Source: Winslowiella iniecta (GTDB lineage: Bacteria; Pseudomonadota; Gammaproteobacteria; Enterobacterales; Enterobacteriaceae). Taken from it: 48,993 nt of DNA. Positions within the stretch are counted from its first letter, which is position 1. The number at the start of each line of letters is the position of its first letter. Of the stretch, positions 9,203 to 17,965 are shown one piece after another. Location: the NCBI RefSeq assembly GCF_001267535.1, contig NZ_JRXE01000027.1, positions 30,733 to 79,725 on the forward strand, read 5' to 3'. The notes below the pieces were generated by a model. That model was not told where the DNA came from. It worked only from the letters and a program-made list of their open reading frames with translations, and searched no databases. A program made the position numbers and the translations under genes.

Positions 9203-9472
9203 ATGTTAGTATTAAAAAAGATAGCTGTATTTTTATCTTTGTTTGTTTTTTTCTTTTTATATATACCTGAATTTTTATTCTGGGGACTTTCCACTGATGA
9301 TTTTTATGCTCTGATTGACTTCTTTAACATACTTCCGATGAGATCCTTTGATGCGATGTTTTTTGAACTTGCATTCTTCGCGTTTATTCTCGCCGGTGTA
9401 TTTACGAAAGTAGTATTTAAGATTGCGCCCAAATTGATAGCGAAATGGCGACAGAAATCAACTGTACAGTGA
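9203..9472 (+). CDS. Small membrane protein, possible immunity-type protein
   Basis: 89 residues, with a strong ribosome site (GAGGAGG, 9190-9196) six bases ahead of the ATG, which argues for a real gene. The protein has a first hydrophobic helix rich in Phe (residues 4-28) and a second (about 52-72), with a basic C-terminal tail, so both ends probably face the cytoplasm. Base composition is much more AT-rich than the neighbours, a sign of transfer. I do not recognise the family. Following a truncated Hcp, it has the size and shape of some T6SS immunity proteins, but that is inference from position only. Confidence 0.6.
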   Translation: MLVLKKIAVFLSLFVFFFLYIPEFLFWGLSTDDFYALIDFFNILPMRSFDAMFFELAFFAFILAGVFTKVVFKIAPKLIAKWRQKSTVQ

Positions 9473-9908
9473 AGCTCAGCCTCGATGAGGAGTTAACCAT
9501 TTACTTAGAACAACGATTTTTGCACCTCAACGCTATAATATTGCGTTTGTTTAAGGTGTAACTTCTCCCGTTGGTTGGTCAAAAGATATCTCTCCATGCA
9601 GATTCTTACTCGTGATGCTGCTCAGAAGGTATTCCAGTGTGAACTCGGTTACGCGAGCAGGTAACATTACGTTTCTGCTGTCTTTGACATCACGCTCCAC
9701 AATGCCGTCGGTGCTCAAGTTGGTGGCTGTTATTGTTACATCCGGAAGCCCTACAATTGAGTTTGCCACCAGACCCTATCCGACGGCGATATCCCCTCCA
9801 CCAGAAAAGCAGCACTTTTTTACGCATCACCGCGCTGATATTGGAGTATTATCGGTTTATGATATTTTGCCGCGACAAAAAAGTACGCGGCATCAGCTAA
9901 TTAACGAT
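9473..9908. other. Gap between small membrane gene and dipeptidase, with antisense coding remnant
   Basis: No intact gene is assured here. On the minus strand, 9551-9769 is an open frame of 72 residues starting at GTG (VGLPDVTITATNLSTDGI...), and with one stop (TAG) read through it would extend further upstream to about 9800 (FSGGGDIAVG). The composition looks protein-like rather than random, which suggests the 3' end of a broken gene, but I cannot name a family. Confidence 0.35.
9551..9800 (-). pseudogene. Unidentified gene remnant (antisense)
   Basis: On the minus strand the frame FSGGGDIAVG-stop-GLVANSIVGLPDVTI continues to a stop at 9551. The C-terminal part (VTEFTLEYLLSSITSKNLHG) looks like an ordinary folded-protein sequence. 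One in-frame stop lies about 6 bases upstream of the GTG at 9769. I cannot assign a family. It could also be a short real gene starting at 9769, though no ribosome site is obvious. Confidence 0.3.
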
Positions 9909-10949
9909 ATGACTGATACGCCAATTTCCACTCCCATCTTTGATGGCCATAACGATCTGCTGTTGCGCTTATGGCTGAATGACGCGCCGGATCCGGTGGC
10001 GCTGTTCCTCGATCACACACTTGACGGGCATCTTGACCTGAAACGGATGCGGCAGGGCGGTTTTGCCGGTGGTCTGTTTGCCGTGTTTATTCCGCCCGCA
10101 TCCTATATGCCGCAGCTTAAACCCAACGCCGCGCCACAACCGCACGATGCGTTAGCCATTACCCATGCGCAAATCGCACTGTTGCAGCGCATCGAGAGCC
10201 AGTCCGCTGGCCGGGCGAAAATCTGCCGCAGCGCGGCGGAAATTGAAGCCTGTATTGAACAGCGCGTGCTGGCAATGGTGCTGCATATTGAAGGGGCAGA
10301 GGCGATAGACGGCTCGCTTAGCCAGCTTGATGCGTTATATCAGGCCGGTTTGCGCAGTATCGGGCCGCTGTGGAATTTACCTAATCAGTTTGGCGTTGGC
10401 GTGACCGGCGATTTTCCCGGCTCGCCGGACAGCGGTGATGGCCTGACTGACGCTGGTCTGGCGCTATTGCGCGCCTGTAACCAGAAAAAGATGGTGATCG
10501 ATCTGTCGCATATGAATGAGAAGGCTTTCTGGCAAACTGCGCAGTACAGTGATGCACCGCTGGTCGCCACCCATTCAAATGTTCATGCACTTTGTCCGCA
10601 GCCACGTAACCTGACTGATAAACAACTGGCGGCAATTGCCGAGAGTAACGGTTTTGTCGGCGTCAATTTTGGCAACGCTTTTCTGCGTGCCGACGGCAAG
10701 CGCGATAAGAGTACCGCGCTGGGGGAGATTGTCCGACACCTGGATTACCTGCTGGAGAAACTGGGTGCAGACGGCGTCGGCTTTGGTTCCGACTTCGATG
10801 GTATCTCGGTGCCGGATGCGCTCGGTGACGTCAGCGGTTTGCCGTTACTGATCGAAGCGATGTCTGCCGCCGGTTACAGCCGCGCACTGACCGAAAAAAT
10901 CGCCTGGCGCAATTGGTTAGACGTATTAAAGAGAAGCTGGGGCGAGTAA
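9909..10949 (+). CDS. Membrane-type dipeptidase (peptidase M19)
   Basis: 346 residues from ATG 9909; the open frame extends back to 9612, but the extra ~100 residues do not resemble the family, whereas the chosen start places the first zinc-binding motif (FDGHNDLLLRL, H-x-D) at the N-terminus as usual. Further M19 marks are VLHIEGAEAIDGS (bridging Glu), VIDLSHMNE, VATHSNVHALC and VGFGSDFDGI. These zinc enzymes cleave dipeptides. A dipeptidase of this family is commonly found next to pqq operons in enterobacteria, so a part in trimming the PqqA-derived peptide has been suggested; here it lies about 160 bp upstream of pqqA on the same strand. No clear ribosome site is seen. Confidence 0.85.
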   Translation: MTDTPISTPIFDGHNDLLLRLWLNDAPDPVALFLDHTLDGHLDLKRMRQGGFAGGLFAVFIPPASYMPQLKPNAAPQPHDALAITHAQIALLQRIESQSAGRAKICRSAAEIEACIEQRVLAMVLHIEGAEAIDGSLSQLDALYQAGLRSIGPLWNLPNQFGVGVTGDFPGSPDSGDGLTDAGLALLRACNQKKMVIDLSHMNEKAFWQTAQYSDAPLVATHSNVHALCPQPRNLTDKQLAAIAESNGFVGVNFGNAFLRADGKRDKSTALGEIVRHLDYLLEKLGADGVGFGSDFDGISVPDALGDVSGLPLLIEAMSAAGYSRALTEKIAWRNWLDVLKRSWGE

Positions 10950-11035
10950 GCCACGGCCTGCTATATCCCTGCTGCTTACAGGGTTGATATCGTGCGGCTT
11001 CAGGCGCAACATCTGCGCCGCGAAATTTCCGATAC

Positions 11036-11041
11036 TTGACA
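11036..11041 (+). promoter_or_regulatory. Candidate -35 element ahead of pqqA
   Basis: A consensus TTGACA lies 70 bases before the pqqA start. No equally good -10 is seen at 16-18 bp, so only the hexamer is reported. A small hairpin (GGCGCA at 11003-11008 with TGCGCC at 11014-11019) precedes it. Confidence 0.3.
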
Positions 11042-11110
11042 ATAAGCATCCTGGCTGCCGCAATGTATTTGGCAGTATATTTAAACTGTGAACACCAAGA
11101 GGAGTGAATA

Positions 11111-11188
11111 ATGACTACGTGGACTAAACCTAAATTTGTTGATTTACGTCTGGGCTTAGAAGTTACGCTGTATATCTCTAACCGCTAA
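11111..11188 (+). CDS. pqqA: PqqA, ribosomal precursor peptide of PQQ
   Basis: A 25-residue peptide preceded by GAGGAG (about 7 bases before the ATG). It carries the diagnostic sequence [15 protein letters not shown]; Glu17 and Tyr21 are the E-x3-Y pair that the radical SAM enzyme PqqE links by a carbon-carbon bond and which become the carbon skeleton of pyrroloquinoline quinone. Length and sequence are typical of enterobacterial PqqA. It is followed at once by a hairpin and T-run, which should make it the most abundant transcript of the operon. Confidence 0.97.
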   Translation: MTTWTKPKFVDLRLGLEVTLYISNR

Positions 11189-11194
11189 ACCCTT

Positions 11195-11226
11195 ATGCCC
11201 GCAGCATGCTGTGGGCATTTTTCTTT
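11195..11226 (+). terminator. pqqA-pqqB intercistronic hairpin (partial terminator)
   Basis: An inverted repeat at 11195-11218, ATGCCC and its match GGGCAT around a palindromic CAGCATGCTG core, with a single G-T type mismatch, followed by TTTTTC and more T. It begins 7 bases after the pqqA stop. In other bacteria a partial terminator here gives a high pqqA to pqqB ratio; that role is inferred here. Confidence 0.75.
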
Positions 11227-11247
11227 TCATTTCCTCCGGTGTTACAC

Positions 11248-12159
11248 ATGCAGATTAACGTTCTTGGTTCCGCGGCGGGCGGTGGTTTCCCTCAGTGGAA
11301 CTGCAACTGTAATAACTGTCAGGGCGTGCGCAACGGCACCATGAAGACGTCCGCACGCACCCAGTCTTCGATTGCTATCAGCGATGACGGCACCGACTGG
11401 GTGTTATGCAACGCCTCGCCGGATATTTGTCATCAGATTGCTGCGACGCCGTCACTGATTAAACATGGCGTGCTGCGCGGGACGGCGATTGGTTCGATCA
11501 TTCTGACCGACAGCCAGATTGACCACAGCGCTGGCTTACTCAATCTGCGCGAAGGCTGCCCGCATCAGGTGTGGTGTACGCCGGAAGTGCATCAGGATCT
11601 GACCACCGGTTTCCCGGTGTTTACCATGCTTTCACACTGGAATGGCGGTCTGGTGCATCATGAGATGCAGCCAAATAAACCGTTTTCGGTTGCCGTTTGC
11701 CCGGCGCTGAAATTTACCGCGATTCCGATTTTAAGTAACGCGCCACCGTATTCCGAATACCGTGGAAAACCGCTGCCTGGCCACAATGTTGCGCTGTTTA
11801 TTGAAGACACCCGCAGCGGCAAGACGCTGATGTACGCGCCAGGTCTCGGCGAGCCAGACGATGCGCTGCTTGGCTGGCTAAAACGTGCCGATTGTCTGCT
11901 GATTGATGGCACCCTGTGGCGCGACAACGAGCTGGCTAATACCGGCGTCGGACGCAATACCGGCAAGGATATGGGCCACCTGGCGCTGGCCGAAAAGCAG
12001 GGGCTGATGGCACTGCTGTCGTCGCTCCCCGCGGAGCGCAAGATCCTTATCCATATCAATAATACCAACCCGATCCTTGATGAATCCTCTGCTGAACGGC
12101 AGGCACTGACTGAAAGCGGTATTGAAGTCAGCTGGGATGGTATGCGTATCGAACTTTAG
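11248..12159 (+). CDS. pqqB: PqqB, MBL-fold PQQ biosynthesis protein
   Basis: 303 residues from ATG 11248; this start is chosen because [19 protein letters not shown] is the conserved PqqB N-terminus, and an in-frame start at 11206 would lie in the terminator hairpin. It is a metallo-beta-lactamase-fold protein with the altered metal motif [11 protein letters not shown] and a conserved double-Cys motif NCNCNNC near the N-terminus. PqqB is thought to hydroxylate the tyrosine of the processed PqqA intermediate. The usual length of the family is about 303-308, so the gene looks intact. Ten bases separate it from pqqC. Confidence 0.97.
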   Translation: MQINVLGSAAGGGFPQWNCNCNNCQGVRNGTMKTSARTQSSIAISDDGTDWVLCNASPDICHQIAATPSLIKHGVLRGTAIGSIILTDSQIDHSAGLLNLREGCPHQVWCTPEVHQDLTTGFPVFTMLSHWNGGLVHHEMQPNKPFSVAVCPALKFTAIPILSNAPPYSEYRGKPLPGHNVALFIEDTRSGKTLMYAPGLGEPDDALLGWLKRADCLLIDGTLWRDNELANTGVGRNTGKDMGHLALAEKQGLMALLSSLPAERKILIHINNTNPILDESSAERQALTESGIEVSWDGMRIEL

Positions 12160-12169
12160 GTGAATCACC

Positions 12170-12934
12170 ATGAATGCAAATAATCCCGCTCAGCCGATGA
12201 CCCCGCAGCAATTCGAGCAGGCGCTGCGCGATAAGGGTGCTTATTATCATATTCATCACCCTTACCATATTGCGATGCATAACGGTCAGGCGACGCGCGA
12301 GCAGATCCAGGGTTGGGTAGCTAACCGTTTTTACTACCAGACCAGTATTCCGCTGAAAGACGCGGCGATTATGGCGAACTGCCCGGATCCGCAAACCCGG
12401 CGTAAATGGGTTCAGCGTATTCTCGATCACGACGGATATGGCGACAGTGAAGGCGGTATTGAAGCCTGGCTGCGCCTCGGTGAAGCGGTCGGACTGGATC
12501 GTGAGGTGCTGCTGTCGCAAGAGCGGGTGCTGCCTGGCGTGCGCTTTGCCGTGGATGCCTACGTTAACTTTGCCCGCCGTGCGGGCTGGCAGGAAGCGGC
12601 CTGTAGCTCGCTGACCGAACTGTTTGCGCCGCAAATTCATCAGTCGCGTCTCGACAGCTGGCCACAGCACTATCAGTGGATCGAAGCTGAAGGCTATGAT
12701 TACTTTCGTGGCCGCCTGAGCCAGGCCAACCGTGACGTTGAGCATGGTCTGCAACTGGCGCTGGAATATTGTGACACTGTAGAGAAGCAGCAGCGGATGC
12801 TGGAAATTTTGCAGTTTAAACTGGATATCCTGTGGAGCATGCTGGATGCGATGACCATGGCCTATGAACTTAACCGCCCGCCGTATCACAGCGTGACGCA
12901 GCAGGCGGTCTGGCATCGGGGACGACTGCTGTGA
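12170..12934 (+). CDS. pqqC: PqqC, pyrroloquinoline-quinone synthase
   Basis: 254 residues with AGGTG a few bases ahead of the ATG. PqqC is a cofactor-free oxidase of the heme-oxygenase-like fold that performs the last ring closure and eight-electron oxidation giving PQQ. Visible family marks are [33 protein letters not shown] and [14 protein letters not shown]; the His and Tyr residues in these line the active site. The length is normal. The stop overlaps the GTG start of pqqD (GTGA). Confidence 0.97.
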   Translation: MNANNPAQPMTPQQFEQALRDKGAYYHIHHPYHIAMHNGQATREQIQGWVANRFYYQTSIPLKDAAIMANCPDPQTRRKWVQRILDHDGYGDSEGGIEAWLRLGEAVGLDREVLLSQERVLPGVRFAVDAYVNFARRAGWQEAACSSLTELFAPQIHQSRLDSWPQHYQWIEAEGYDYFRGRLSQANRDVEHGLQLALEYCDTVEKQQRMLEILQFKLDILWSMLDAMTMAYELNRPPYHSVTQQAVWHRGRLL

Positions 12935-13218
12935 TTGAGATTAACCCGGATCAACTGCCGATGTTCCGTCGCGGTTTTCGCCTGCAATGGGAACCGACGC
13001 AGGATTGCCATGTGATCCTCTATCCTGAAGGGATGGCGAAACTGAATGAGAGCGCCGCAGTCATTTTGCAGCTGGTTGATGGCAAGCGGGCGCTTTCAGG
13101 AATCATTGCTGAACTGAATGGCCGCTTCCCGGAAGCCGGTGGTGTCGATGACGATGTGCTTGAGTTTTTTGCTCAGGCGTATGAACAGAAGTGGATAATT
13201 TTCCGTGAACCTGCTTAA
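12931..13218 (+). CDS. pqqD: PqqD, PqqA peptide chaperone
   Basis: 95 residues starting with GTG at 12931, overlapping the pqqC stop. PqqD is a small winged-helix (RRE-type) protein that binds PqqA and presents it to PqqE. The sequence shows the usual pattern [34 protein letters not shown] and the acidic C-terminal helix. It overlaps pqqE by 14 bp, in keeping with the tight physical cooperation of the two products (fused in some bacteria). Confidence 0.95.
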   Translation: MIEINPDQLPMFRRGFRLQWEPTQDCHVILYPEGMAKLNESAAVILQLVDGKRALSGIIAELNGRFPEAGGVDDDVLEFFAQAYEQKWIIFREPA

Positions 13219-14347
13219 ACCTCAGGTCAATCCGCCGCTGTGGCTGCTGGCGGAGCTGACTTACCGTTGCCCGTTGCAGTGTCCGTACTGCTCGAACCCG
13301 CTGGATTTTGCTAAGCAGGAGCAGGAGCTGACCACTGCCCAGTGGATCAAGGTGTTTGAGCAGGCGCGGGAGATGGGCGCGGTTCAGCTCGGCTTCTCCG
13401 GCGGTGAGCCGCTGGTGCGTAAAGACCTGCCGGAACTGATTCGCGCGGCGCGTGATCTCGGCTTCTATACCAATCTGATCACCTCAGGAATTGGCCTGAC
13501 CGAGAAGAAAATCGATGCGTTTGCCGATGCCGGACTCGATCATATTCAGATCAGTTTTCAGGCCAGCGATGAAACACTGAATGCGGCGCTGGCTGGATCG
13601 GCGAAAGCTTTCCAGCAGAAACTGGCGATGGCCAAAGCGGTGAAAGCCCATGGCTATCCGATGGTGCTGAATTTTGTGCTGCACCGCCATAATATCGACC
13701 AGATCGACCGCATTATTGAGCTGAGCATTGAGCTGGAAGCCGATGATGTCGAGCTGGCGACCTGCCAGTTCTACGGCTGGGCGCAGCTGAATCGCGAAGG
13801 TTTACTGCCGACCCGCGAACAGATTGCCCGCGCCGAACAGGTGGTGCATCACTACCGTGAAAAGATGGCTGATAAAGGCAACCTGGCCAATCTGCTGTTT
13901 GTCACGCCTGACTATTATGAAGAGCGGCCCAAAGGCTGTATGGGCGGCTGGGGCGCGATTTTTCTTAGCGTGACGCCGGAAGGGATGGCGCTGCCGTGCC
14001 ACAGCGCGCGTCAGCTACCGGTGGAGTTCCCGTCGGTGCTGGAGCACTCGCTACAGCATATCTGGTATGAGTCCTTCGGCTTTAACAAATATCGCGGCTT
14101 TGACTGGATGCCGGAGCCTTGTCGCTCCTGTTCGGAAAAAGAGAAAGACTTTGGTGGCTGCCGCTGTCAGGCGTTTATGCTGACCGGCAATGCGGATAAT
14201 GCCGACCCGGTCTGCGGTAAATCCCCGCACCATGGCAAAATCCTCGCGGCGCGTGAACAGGCTAACTGCACCAATATGCAGATCAGTGAATTGCAGTTCC
14301 GCAACCGCGCTAACTCGCAGCTGATCTACCGCGGTCAGCCATCCTGA
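13205..14347 (+). CDS. pqqE: PqqE, radical SAM/SPASM peptide crosslinking enzyme
   Basis: 380 residues starting at GTG 13205 inside the end of pqqD. The radical SAM cluster motif CPLQCPYC lies near residues 22-29, followed by [12 protein letters not shown]. The C-terminal SPASM region carries the extra Cys ligands ([43 protein letters not shown]). PqqE forms the bond between the Glu and Tyr side chains of PqqA, the first committed step. All expected cysteines seem present. The stop shares one base with the start of pqqF (TGATG). Confidence 0.97.
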   Translation: MNLLKPQVNPPLWLLAELTYRCPLQCPYCSNPLDFAKQEQELTTAQWIKVFEQAREMGAVQLGFSGGEPLVRKDLPELIRAARDLGFYTNLITSGIGLTEKKIDAFADAGLDHIQISFQASDETLNAALAGSAKAFQQKLAMAKAVKAHGYPMVLNFVLHRHNIDQIDRIIELSIELEADDVELATCQFYGWAQLNREGLLPTREQIARAEQVVHHYREKMADKGNLANLLFVTPDYYEERPKGCMGGWGAIFLSVTPEGMALPCHSARQLPVEFPSVLEHSLQHIWYESFGFNKYRGFDWMPEPCRSCSEKEKDFGGCRCQAFMLTGNADNADPVCGKSPHHGKILAAREQANCTNMQISELQFRNRANSQLIYRGQPS

Positions 14348-16740
14348 TGCAGCAACTGCTGACGCTGAGCAATGGTGTACGGGTCAGACTGATTCATGAT
14401 CCGTCCGCCTCGCGCGCGGCAGCACTGGTGCAACTGGCGGCCGGAAGCCATCATGAGCCACCGCAGTGGCCGGGACTTGCCCATCTGCTGGAGCATGTGG
14501 TGTTTACCGGCAGCGCCCACTATCAGGGTGATGATCGCCTGATGAGCTGGGCGCAGGCGCAGGGGGCGCGACTCAATGCCACCACGCTGCCGACCACCAC
14601 CGCCTGGTTTTTTGATCTTCGCGCCGCACAGCTCGGGCAAGGGCTGGCGCGACTGACGGATATGCTGGCGCAACCGCTGTTTGCCCGCGAGGCTATCGAG
14701 CAAGAAGTGGCGGTGATTGATGCTGAATATCAGCTGTTATCCACCCATGCCGACACGTTGCGTGACGCGGCATTAAGTCTGGCATTTGACGCGCCGGCGG
14801 CTTTACAGCATTTTCACGTCGGCGATGCTGTGCACTTTGGCACGGATTTCACGGCCTTACAGCAGGCGCTGCGTGACTATCATCAGCGCTATTTTCACGC
14901 GGCTAATCTGACGCTATGGCTTCAGGGGCCGCAATCCCTTAGCGAACTGGCGGCGCTGGCTGAACGCTATGCCACGCAGTTCCGGCCAGCCAGCACGGTG
15001 GCAGCTTTACCCGCGGCGCTGGCTCTGCAACCGGCGCGACACTTCGCTTTACAGCTTGCTGATACCCCGCGCTTACGTTTTTCCTTTCCGCTGGCGGATG
15101 CGCCGTCGCTGACCCTGCTGCGTCAGCTGGTCACGGATAAAGCGGCTGGCAGTTTGCTGGCGGTGCTCGGTGAGCGCGGATATGCTGATGATGCGCAACT
15201 GTTAGTGCCTTATCGCAGCGAGAATGGCAGCGTAGTCAGCATTGAGTTTCAGCTTACGGCGGCGGATACCTCGCTGTGCGCCGCGGTAGAAAGTCTGTTT
15301 TGCCACTGGCTGCGCCAGTTAACAATATTAACTGAGCCGCAACGTGAGCATTACGCTGCCCTGGCGCAGCAGCAGTTTCACCGTCTTTCACCCGTCGATC
15401 AGCTGCGTGAACGCGCCTTTGGTTTTTCGCCGGTCGCGCAGTGTGATGAGGCAAACTGGCAGCGGCTGCTGGCGCAGTTAACCGCCAGTAATATGACCCG
15501 ACTGCGGGTTGCGCCGCAGCTGGATGCTGAGCAGCAACGGGTGCAGGGCTTCCCGCTGTCGCTGACGGTCACGCAGTGGTCAGCTACGATGGCGAAGAGC
15601 AGTTTGCCACAATGGCATTTTTATCCATGGGCAACTGGCCGCGCATTGCCTGCTTTGCCGCAGCAACAGTGCTATTTACCCCATATTGATCCGGACCAGC
15701 ACAACGGCGTGTTGATGCTTAGCCCGGCAGTGGGAAGCACACTGCCGGCGCGCTGGGGGCATATTATCCAGTCCAGCCTGCGGGCAATAATTGCACAGTG
15801 CGCCCATGCTGGCGGCAGCCTGAGTTTTAGCCCGCGTCAGGGGCAGTGGTTATTACAGCTTACCGGCAACCATCAGGTGCTGTTGCACACGCTGGATGCG
15901 CTGCTGACACAGTTGCAGACGATTCCTGCCAGTTTGCGGGCGCAGGGCGAGCGGAACTTTGCCCGTCAGCAGCAGCAGTGGCGTTCAGATATTGCGGTGC
16001 GCTGTTTGCTGAATCAGCTACCGCAGCTGATCGGCGGTGAAGCGGGGCGGCAATCAGCTGAATCCAGCCTGCCGCGTTTACCGTGGTGCGCCACGCTGTA
16101 CGGCGGTGATAAAGCACTTCAGCAGGCGGTGTCCCGCTTGCTGACGCGTTTTCCTGGCGATATCAATGCTGAGTTGCCGCCAGCGGCTGCGCCGTTGCCG
16201 CAGCAACCCGCTTATTGTTTACCGACCGACAGTCAGGATGCGGCAGTGGTGCTGTTTTGTCCGCTGGTCGAACAAACCGCTGCGTGTCTTGCCGCCTGGC
16301 GCATACTGGCACTGCTGTTCGAACCGCGTATCTTCCAGCAGTTACGCGTGGAAAAAAACCTTGGCTATGTGGTCAGCTGTCGTTTTATGTCGGTCGCGGG
16401 CGAGCATGGCCTGCTGTTTGCCGTGCAGTCACCAACTCATAATCTGGCGTCGATAACTGCGCATATCCAGCACTTTATCAGCCAGATGCCGCAGGTGATC
16501 GCCACTCTGGAGGCGCCAGACTTCGCCGAAAAATGTGCACTGCTGACGGAAAGCCTGCATTCATCGCATCAGGATCGACTGGAGCAGTGTGGCGAACGGT
16601 GGCTGGATCAGCAGAGCTTTGCGCCAGCGCTGACGCAGCAGGCAATTTCCCGGCTGACTATGGATAATCTGCTGAATTATTGCCAGCGTCTGGTGAAGGA
16701 GCAAGCGCGTTGGTGGATGCTGAATAATCATCCACGTTGA
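14347..16740 (+). CDS. pqqF: PqqF, M16 zinc metallopeptidase
   Basis: 797 residues. The inverted zinc motif HLLEH (H-x2-E-H) lies near residue 46-50 with the distal Glu in EVAVIDAEYQ. A second, inactive M16-like half makes up the C-terminal part (VEKNLGYVVSCRF.SVAGEHGLLFAVQS), as in pitrilysins. PqqF is thought to cut the crosslinked Glu-Tyr unit out of modified PqqA. Length is near the ~760 residues of Klebsiella PqqF. It overlaps pqqE by one base and closes the operon; the next gene is convergent. Confidence 0.93.
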   Translation: MQQLLTLSNGVRVRLIHDPSASRAAALVQLAAGSHHEPPQWPGLAHLLEHVVFTGSAHYQGDDRLMSWAQAQGARLNATTLPTTTAWFFDLRAAQLGQGLARLTDMLAQPLFAREAIEQEVAVIDAEYQLLSTHADTLRDAALSLAFDAPAALQHFHVGDAVHFGTDFTALQQALRDYHQRYFHAANLTLWLQGPQSLSELAALAERYATQFRPASTVAALPAALALQPARHFALQLADTPRLRFSFPLADAPSLTLLRQLVTDKAAGSLLAVLGERGYADDAQLLVPYRSENGSVVSIEFQLTAADTSLCAAVESLFCHWLRQLTILTEPQREHYAALAQQQFHRLSPVDQLRERAFGFSPVAQCDEANWQRLLAQLTASNMTRLRVAPQLDAEQQRVQGFPLSLTVTQWSATMAKSSLPQWHFYPWATGRALPALPQQQCYLPHIDPDQHNGVLMLSPAVGSTLPARWGHIIQSSLRAIIAQCAHAGGSLSFSPRQGQWLLQLTGNHQVLLHTLDALLTQLQTIPASLRAQGERNFARQQQQWRSDIAVRCLLNQLPQLIGGEAGRQSAESSLPRLPWCATLYGGDKALQQAVSRLLTRFPGDINAELPPAAAPLPQQPAYCLPTDSQDAAVVLFCPLVEQTAACLAAWRILALLFEPRIFQQLRVEKNLGYVVSCRFMSVAGEHGLLFAVQSPTHNLASITAHIQHFISQMPQVIATLEAPDFAEKCALLTESLHSSHQDRLEQCGERWLDQQSFAPALTQQAISRLTMDNLLNYCQRLVKEQARWWMLNNHPR

Positions 16741-16756
16741 CAGTGGAAAAAGCGGT

Positions 16757-17323
16757 TTATGCTTTACCCGACATAATTGTGTTCAGCTCCTGCTCACATT
16801 CTCTGAGGTGATACGAAAACCGGCACTGGGACGGGTCATTAAGCCATTTTTTTAAGGCAAGACGCCAGAAAGTGATCCCGATTGCTGCAACCATATTGGC
16901 ATCAGAGGGAGCTAACCCACGCTGAGTCAACGCTGTCGCGATAGCGTCACTAAATTCGAGCATCTTCATCAACTCTCTTTCCTGAAACTCGATATGGGAA
17001 TCAATTATCTCGTGGCGAGCAATTAAACAAAGTCGATTTTCATCAAAAAAGATCCCCGCCTTTTCAAGTGCACTCATAACCATTTCCAGAGGTTTAACAT
17101 CACCAGCGCACGCGATGGATTGGGTAATTTCACACTGGATTTCACTTGCGCGCCAGAAAAGCACTTCAGGCTTATCAGCGAAGTAACGGAAAAAAGTCCG
17201 TTCCGTCAGCCCTGCAGCTGCAGCGATCTGAGACACTGTTGTTCCGCTGTAGCCAGACTGGTGGAAAAGTTCCATTGCCGCCTTACCAAAGCGTTCCCGG
17301 GCATTTTCAGCCTTGCGCACCAT
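16757..17323 (-). CDS. TetR/AcrR-family repressor
   Basis: 188 residues. The N-terminal helix-turn-helix is clear: ARERFGKAAMELFHQSGYSGTTVSQIAAAAGLTERTFFRYFADKPEVLF. The C-terminal ligand domain is not recognisable. The gene is divergent from the small gene at 17469, and a perfect 19-bp palindrome lies 15 bases upstream of its start, so it probably represses itself and the neighbour. It marks the left border of the accessory block and is convergent with pqqF. Confidence 0.9.
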   Translation of the reverse strand: MVRKAENARERFGKAAMELFHQSGYSGTTVSQIAAAAGLTERTFFRYFADKPEVLFWRASEIQCEITQSIACAGDVKPLEMVMSALEKAGIFFDENRLCLIARHEIIDSHIEFQERELMKMLEFSDAIATALTQRGLAPSDANMVAAIGITFWRLALKKWLNDPSQCRFSYHLRECEQELNTIMSGKA

Positions 17324-17337
17324 AATTCACCTTGAAC

Positions 17338-17356
17338 ATTGTCAGTGACTGACAAT
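17338..17356. promoter_or_regulatory. Perfect 19-bp palindrome, candidate TetR operator
   Basis: ATTGTCAGTGACTGACAAT reads the same on both strands around a central base. Two further TGACAG half-sites follow at 17367-17372 and 17377-17382. The position between divergent genes, just upstream of the tetR start, is what an autoregulated TetR operator would have. Confidence 0.65.
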
Positions 17357-17389
17357 GAGTCTATATTGACAGACAGTGACAGTAAAAAA

Positions 17390-17420
17390 TGACGGGGAAA
17401 AGTTCAACCAAATCCCGTCA
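17390..17420. repeat. Inverted repeat TGACGGG-N17-CCCGTCA
   Basis: Seven-base arms at 17390-17396 and 17414-17420 in the 5' region of the small gene starting at 17469. It may be a second regulatory site or form a weak hairpin in the leader; no T-run follows. Confidence 0.35.
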
Positions 17421-17468
17421 ATTCTTAAACTCTGACGGTTTATAGTCAGTCTTTCGACGGAGGCTACG

Positions 17469-17852
17469 ATGCCGAGTGTTCTCATTATTGGTTACGATCC
17501 GGAATTCGTGGATTTTAATGATCCTGGACCGCCGCAGGGTTTGAATAAAGACATGATATGGGCAGGTGCTGAAAAAAGTCTTCAGTTGATTACCGGGCAT
17601 GGCTGGAAAGCGGTGCAATGTATGGTTCGCCCTGATGAATCTGCGGTGAATGATATCGAGCGGGCGCTTTCACGTGACACCTGGAGCTGTATAGTCATTG
17701 GTGGTGGCGTCCGCATGTCTCAGAACAGCGTTCCCGTTTTTGAAGCGATCCTTGACACGATTCGCAGGGTTGCGCCGGATACGCCCATTGCATTTAATGC
17801 AAAACCAGACGGCAGTCTTGAAGCCGCTCAGCGCTGGATTAAAACGTCCTGA
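17469..17852 (+). CDS. Small Rossmann-like protein of unknown function
   Basis: 127 residues with CGGAGG about 5 bases before the ATG. The sequence alternates strands and helices (MPSVLIIGYDPEFVDF; WKAVQCMVRPDE; WSCIVIGGGVRM; APDTPIAFNAKPDGS), which suggests a single three-layer alpha/beta domain resembling response-regulator or nucleotide-binding folds, with a glycine-rich turn IGGGVR. Similar uncharacterised proteins exist in other proteobacteria as far as I recall, often next to TetR-type regulators. No catalytic motif can be named. It is divergent from the TetR gene and is its most likely target. Confidence 0.8.
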   Translation: MPSVLIIGYDPEFVDFNDPGPPQGLNKDMIWAGAEKSLQLITGHGWKAVQCMVRPDESAVNDIERALSRDTWSCIVIGGGVRMSQNSVPVFEAILDTIRRVAPDTPIAFNAKPDGSLEAAQRWIKTS

Positions 17853-17965
17853 TGCTTGTCGCTGATTATGCATCGGAAGAGATGAGAGATCGCCGTGCAC
17901 AGTGTTGTTGTCGAAAACATCCGGCGAATATGACCGCGACGCCGGATGGGCAGGGGGTTAAGCTG

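Noticed and set aside
9612-9908. Upstream start for the dipeptidase
   Set aside because: About 100 extra residues do not resemble M19 peptidases and lie opposite the antisense remnant.
11248-12159. PqqB as a true beta-lactamase
   Set aside because: Shares the fold only; the start sequence and operon position are diagnostic of PqqB.
12128-12916. A 262-residue minus-strand frame
   Set aside because: Antisense to pqqC, which is fully supported by family sequence and operon overlap.
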